This document shows positions 31,998 through 33,589 of a stretch of 33,589 nt of DNA, piece by piece (the stretch's first letter is position 1; each line of letters begins with the position of its first letter). The position numbers and the translations under genes were made by a program. This DNA comes from Chara braunii. Its lineage: Eukaryota > Streptophyta > Charophyceae > Charales > Characeae. The stretch covers positions 3,387,555-3,421,143 of the forward strand of contig BFEA01000092.1 in the NCBI GenBank assembly GCA_003427395.1. The letters run 5' to 3'. The notes beneath the pieces were generated by a model. It made no database searches, was not told the origin of the DNA, and was given only the letters and a program-made list of their open reading frames with translations.

Positions 31998-32474
31998 GTT
32001 GTATATGAATACAACATAAGGGGTATGTTGTATTTGCATACAACATACATACGTTGTAAAATGGATTTTGAGGTACAACTTTTTCAGGGCGGCCCTTTAC
32101 GGGGAACGTTGCATTTAAATACAACGTAAATACGTTATATTTGAATTTTAGGTTATGAGAGGGTGGCCCTTGAATGTATAAGAGGACCTCGGCCTAATCT
32201 CTTTAAGTGGAAATGTATAGTGATTTTAGTCGAAAAAAACTGGAAAAAAAAAAGCCAAAAAAAAAACAACGTTATACTCTGTCCCTCACCTCTGTCCATT
32301 TTGGTAGCAAATTTCAACAATACTTACAAGTAAAAGATATATATATTGCATTGTTTTTCAGCATGTTTTTTTTTTTAATTTTTGGAATATTTTTAAAAAT
32401 AGTTAAAATATTTAAAAATATCACATAATAAAAATGCAACGTACGTATGTTGTATCCGAATATAATATACGTAC
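31998..32474. repeat. Recurrent palindromes on a GTTGTAT/ATACAAC stem
   Basis: GTTGTAT/ATACAAC (31998-32015); GTATGTTGTAT/ATACAACATAC, 11 perfect pairs with a 4-nt loop (32023-32048); ACGTTG/CAACGT around ATTTAAAT (32106-32127); GTACGTAT/ATACGTAC around a diverged GTTGTAT core (32441-32474). Loops are 4-8 nt. No coding frame is associated. Confidence 0.75.
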
Positions 32475-33114
32475 ATTGTATCTAACCGTACGTTCTATTG
32501 GACAAAAAAAAAATTTTATGATACTTTTTCTAGAAAGACCACGACCTAATCTACTGATTCTCAAATTTTCAAATTTTTCTACGAGCAAAGAAAATCGTCA
32601 AAGTTGTCTCATGCAAATTGCAAAATTGTCCCTCCGAGTGCCACTAGCAGTGCGGATTACGAGTGGGAACGGTCCCTTGAAATGCTTACCTACCGGTAGT
32701 GCCTCCTTAAGGTTGAACGTCGTCCACAAGCACTGGAAGGACCAACCATACCGAAATTTCAACCCCTACATGCCCTTTTTTGAAGTGCTCGTCCACCACC
32801 AAAATTTGGCACTTGACACAAACGTTGGACCGCACCATACCACTACCTTTAGCGTTAGGAACTATACCACTCTCCTTAGGGCTGTGAAATCAAGTTGCAA
32901 CCCACATTTTTCTGAAATATTTTATGGTTACTGGTGTCATTCCAATCTTGTCCACTTCAGTCGAATCGAATAGAGAGAAACTGATACTACCAGTAGGCAT
33001 GATCAAACTCTCGTTGTTTTTTTCTTTGGGAGGGGGGGAAGGTAAGGGTAATGCATAAGCGATCGTTACAAGGCATGACGAATCTCTATTTGTTTTTAAA
33101 AGATAATAATGAGA
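32475..33114. other. Non-coding stretch
   Basis: Plus- and minus-strand frames (32434-32973; 32890-33228) have no recognised motif. Apart from homopolymers and the end of the palindrome group nothing was identified. Confidence 0.45.
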
Positions 33115-33345
33115 TACCCCTATAAGTTGATATATATGGCAAAATGCCCCTAAAATATGTGGGTAGACCGGAATACCCATCTGAGACAAAAAATGTTTTG
33201 GGAAATGCCCCTGGCGTCTGTTGGACATGTCATCTTTGTAAAATACCCCTACCGGTTACTATCTATCTTTGCAAAACGTCCCGGTACTTGCCAACTGCGT
33301 GTTTTTGTTTTACCTCTAGTGACCCAGGTCATCTTTGTGTTTTCC
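33115..33345. repeat. Degenerate ~50-bp tandem repeat
   Basis: A core near GCAAAATGCCCCTA recurs at about 33137, 33202, 33237 and 33271, interspersed with GTCATCTTTGT at about 33228 and 33328. Confidence 0.65.
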
Positions 33346-33358
33346 CTCCTCGCTGTGT

Positions 33359-33517
33359 GAGAGAGAGAGAGAGCAAGATAGCGATATACAATATATATAT
33401 TGTATAGAATATATATAATATATATATATACACATAGAGATAGAAAGAAAGAGAGAGAGAGAGAAGGAAAGCGCGATAGCAGGAGCGGGATAGCGGGATC
33501 GAGGGAGTAGCACACGT

Positions 33518-33579
<62 letters not shown>

Positions 33580-33589
33580 ATTGCGATAG
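33359..33589. repeat. (GA)n and (AT)n microsatellites with a 22-bp palindrome
   Basis: GA runs at 33359-33373, 33448-33464 and 33518-33574 flank AT-rich sequence with a perfect palindrome TATACAATATA and its mirror complement at 33385-33406. Confidence 0.93.

Overview
This window looks like repeat-rich intergenic DNA from a eukaryotic nuclear genome, and I see no intact host gene in it. The evidence is long (GA)n and (AC)n microsatellites, homopolymer A/T runs, several tandem arrays, nested LTR-type elements, a decayed Ty3/gypsy polymerase with an initiator-Met primer-binding site, a hAT-like MITE and a decayed DUF7869-type gene. The LTR and primer-site style fits a plant, perhaps a non-flowering one, but that is an inference of low confidence. 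The (GA)n tracts at both ends suggest that the window may be a whole contig whose ends lie in microsatellites.

Layout, left to right. 1-767: microsatellites and unassigned sequence. 768-1590: a degenerate ~60-bp minisatellite. 1830-3385: a long-unit tandem array (~550 bp) that resumes at 10914-11205, because element L (3386-10913) inserted in the middle of one unit. 11400-14352: a broken gene whose C-terminal half carries the DUF7869 signature, with one frameshift and five in-frame stops, followed by two small unrecognised frames (14379-15028). 15030-16868: non-coding. 16870-26349: an old Ty3/gypsy-type retrotransposon on the minus strand (RT and RNase H remnants at 16870-17960, gag-like repeats at 24330-24600, primer-binding site at 25404-25415), split by element M (19168-23673). 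26354-30561: element R. 30566-33589: non-coding DNA with hairpins, short tandem repeats and one clear sequencing-library artefact (31182-31487).

Elements L, M and R are three diverged members of one family. Each starts TGTC (or its inverted equivalent), ends CGACA, has a 4-bp target-site duplication, carries a stem-loop just inside one end, and has a second hairpin about 150-270 bp inside the other end. L is inverted relative to M and R. The ends match LTRs; no second LTR copy or polymerase was found inside any of them, so they may be large solo LTRs.

The most unusual signals are structural. In L (6013-6680) a 20-nt sequence recurs as the loop of successive hairpins whose stems differ in sequence but stay complementary. 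In M (20421-21004) about ten different near-perfect hairpins follow one another, one segment being able to pair either upstream or downstream. Both terminal-region hairpins of L/M/R also change sequence while keeping their pairing. This argues for selected RNA or DNA folding in this family. Finally, 31316-31353 is exactly two Tn5 mosaic ends back to back, between two identical 134-bp copies. This is a mate-pair circularisation junction left in the assembly, not biology.
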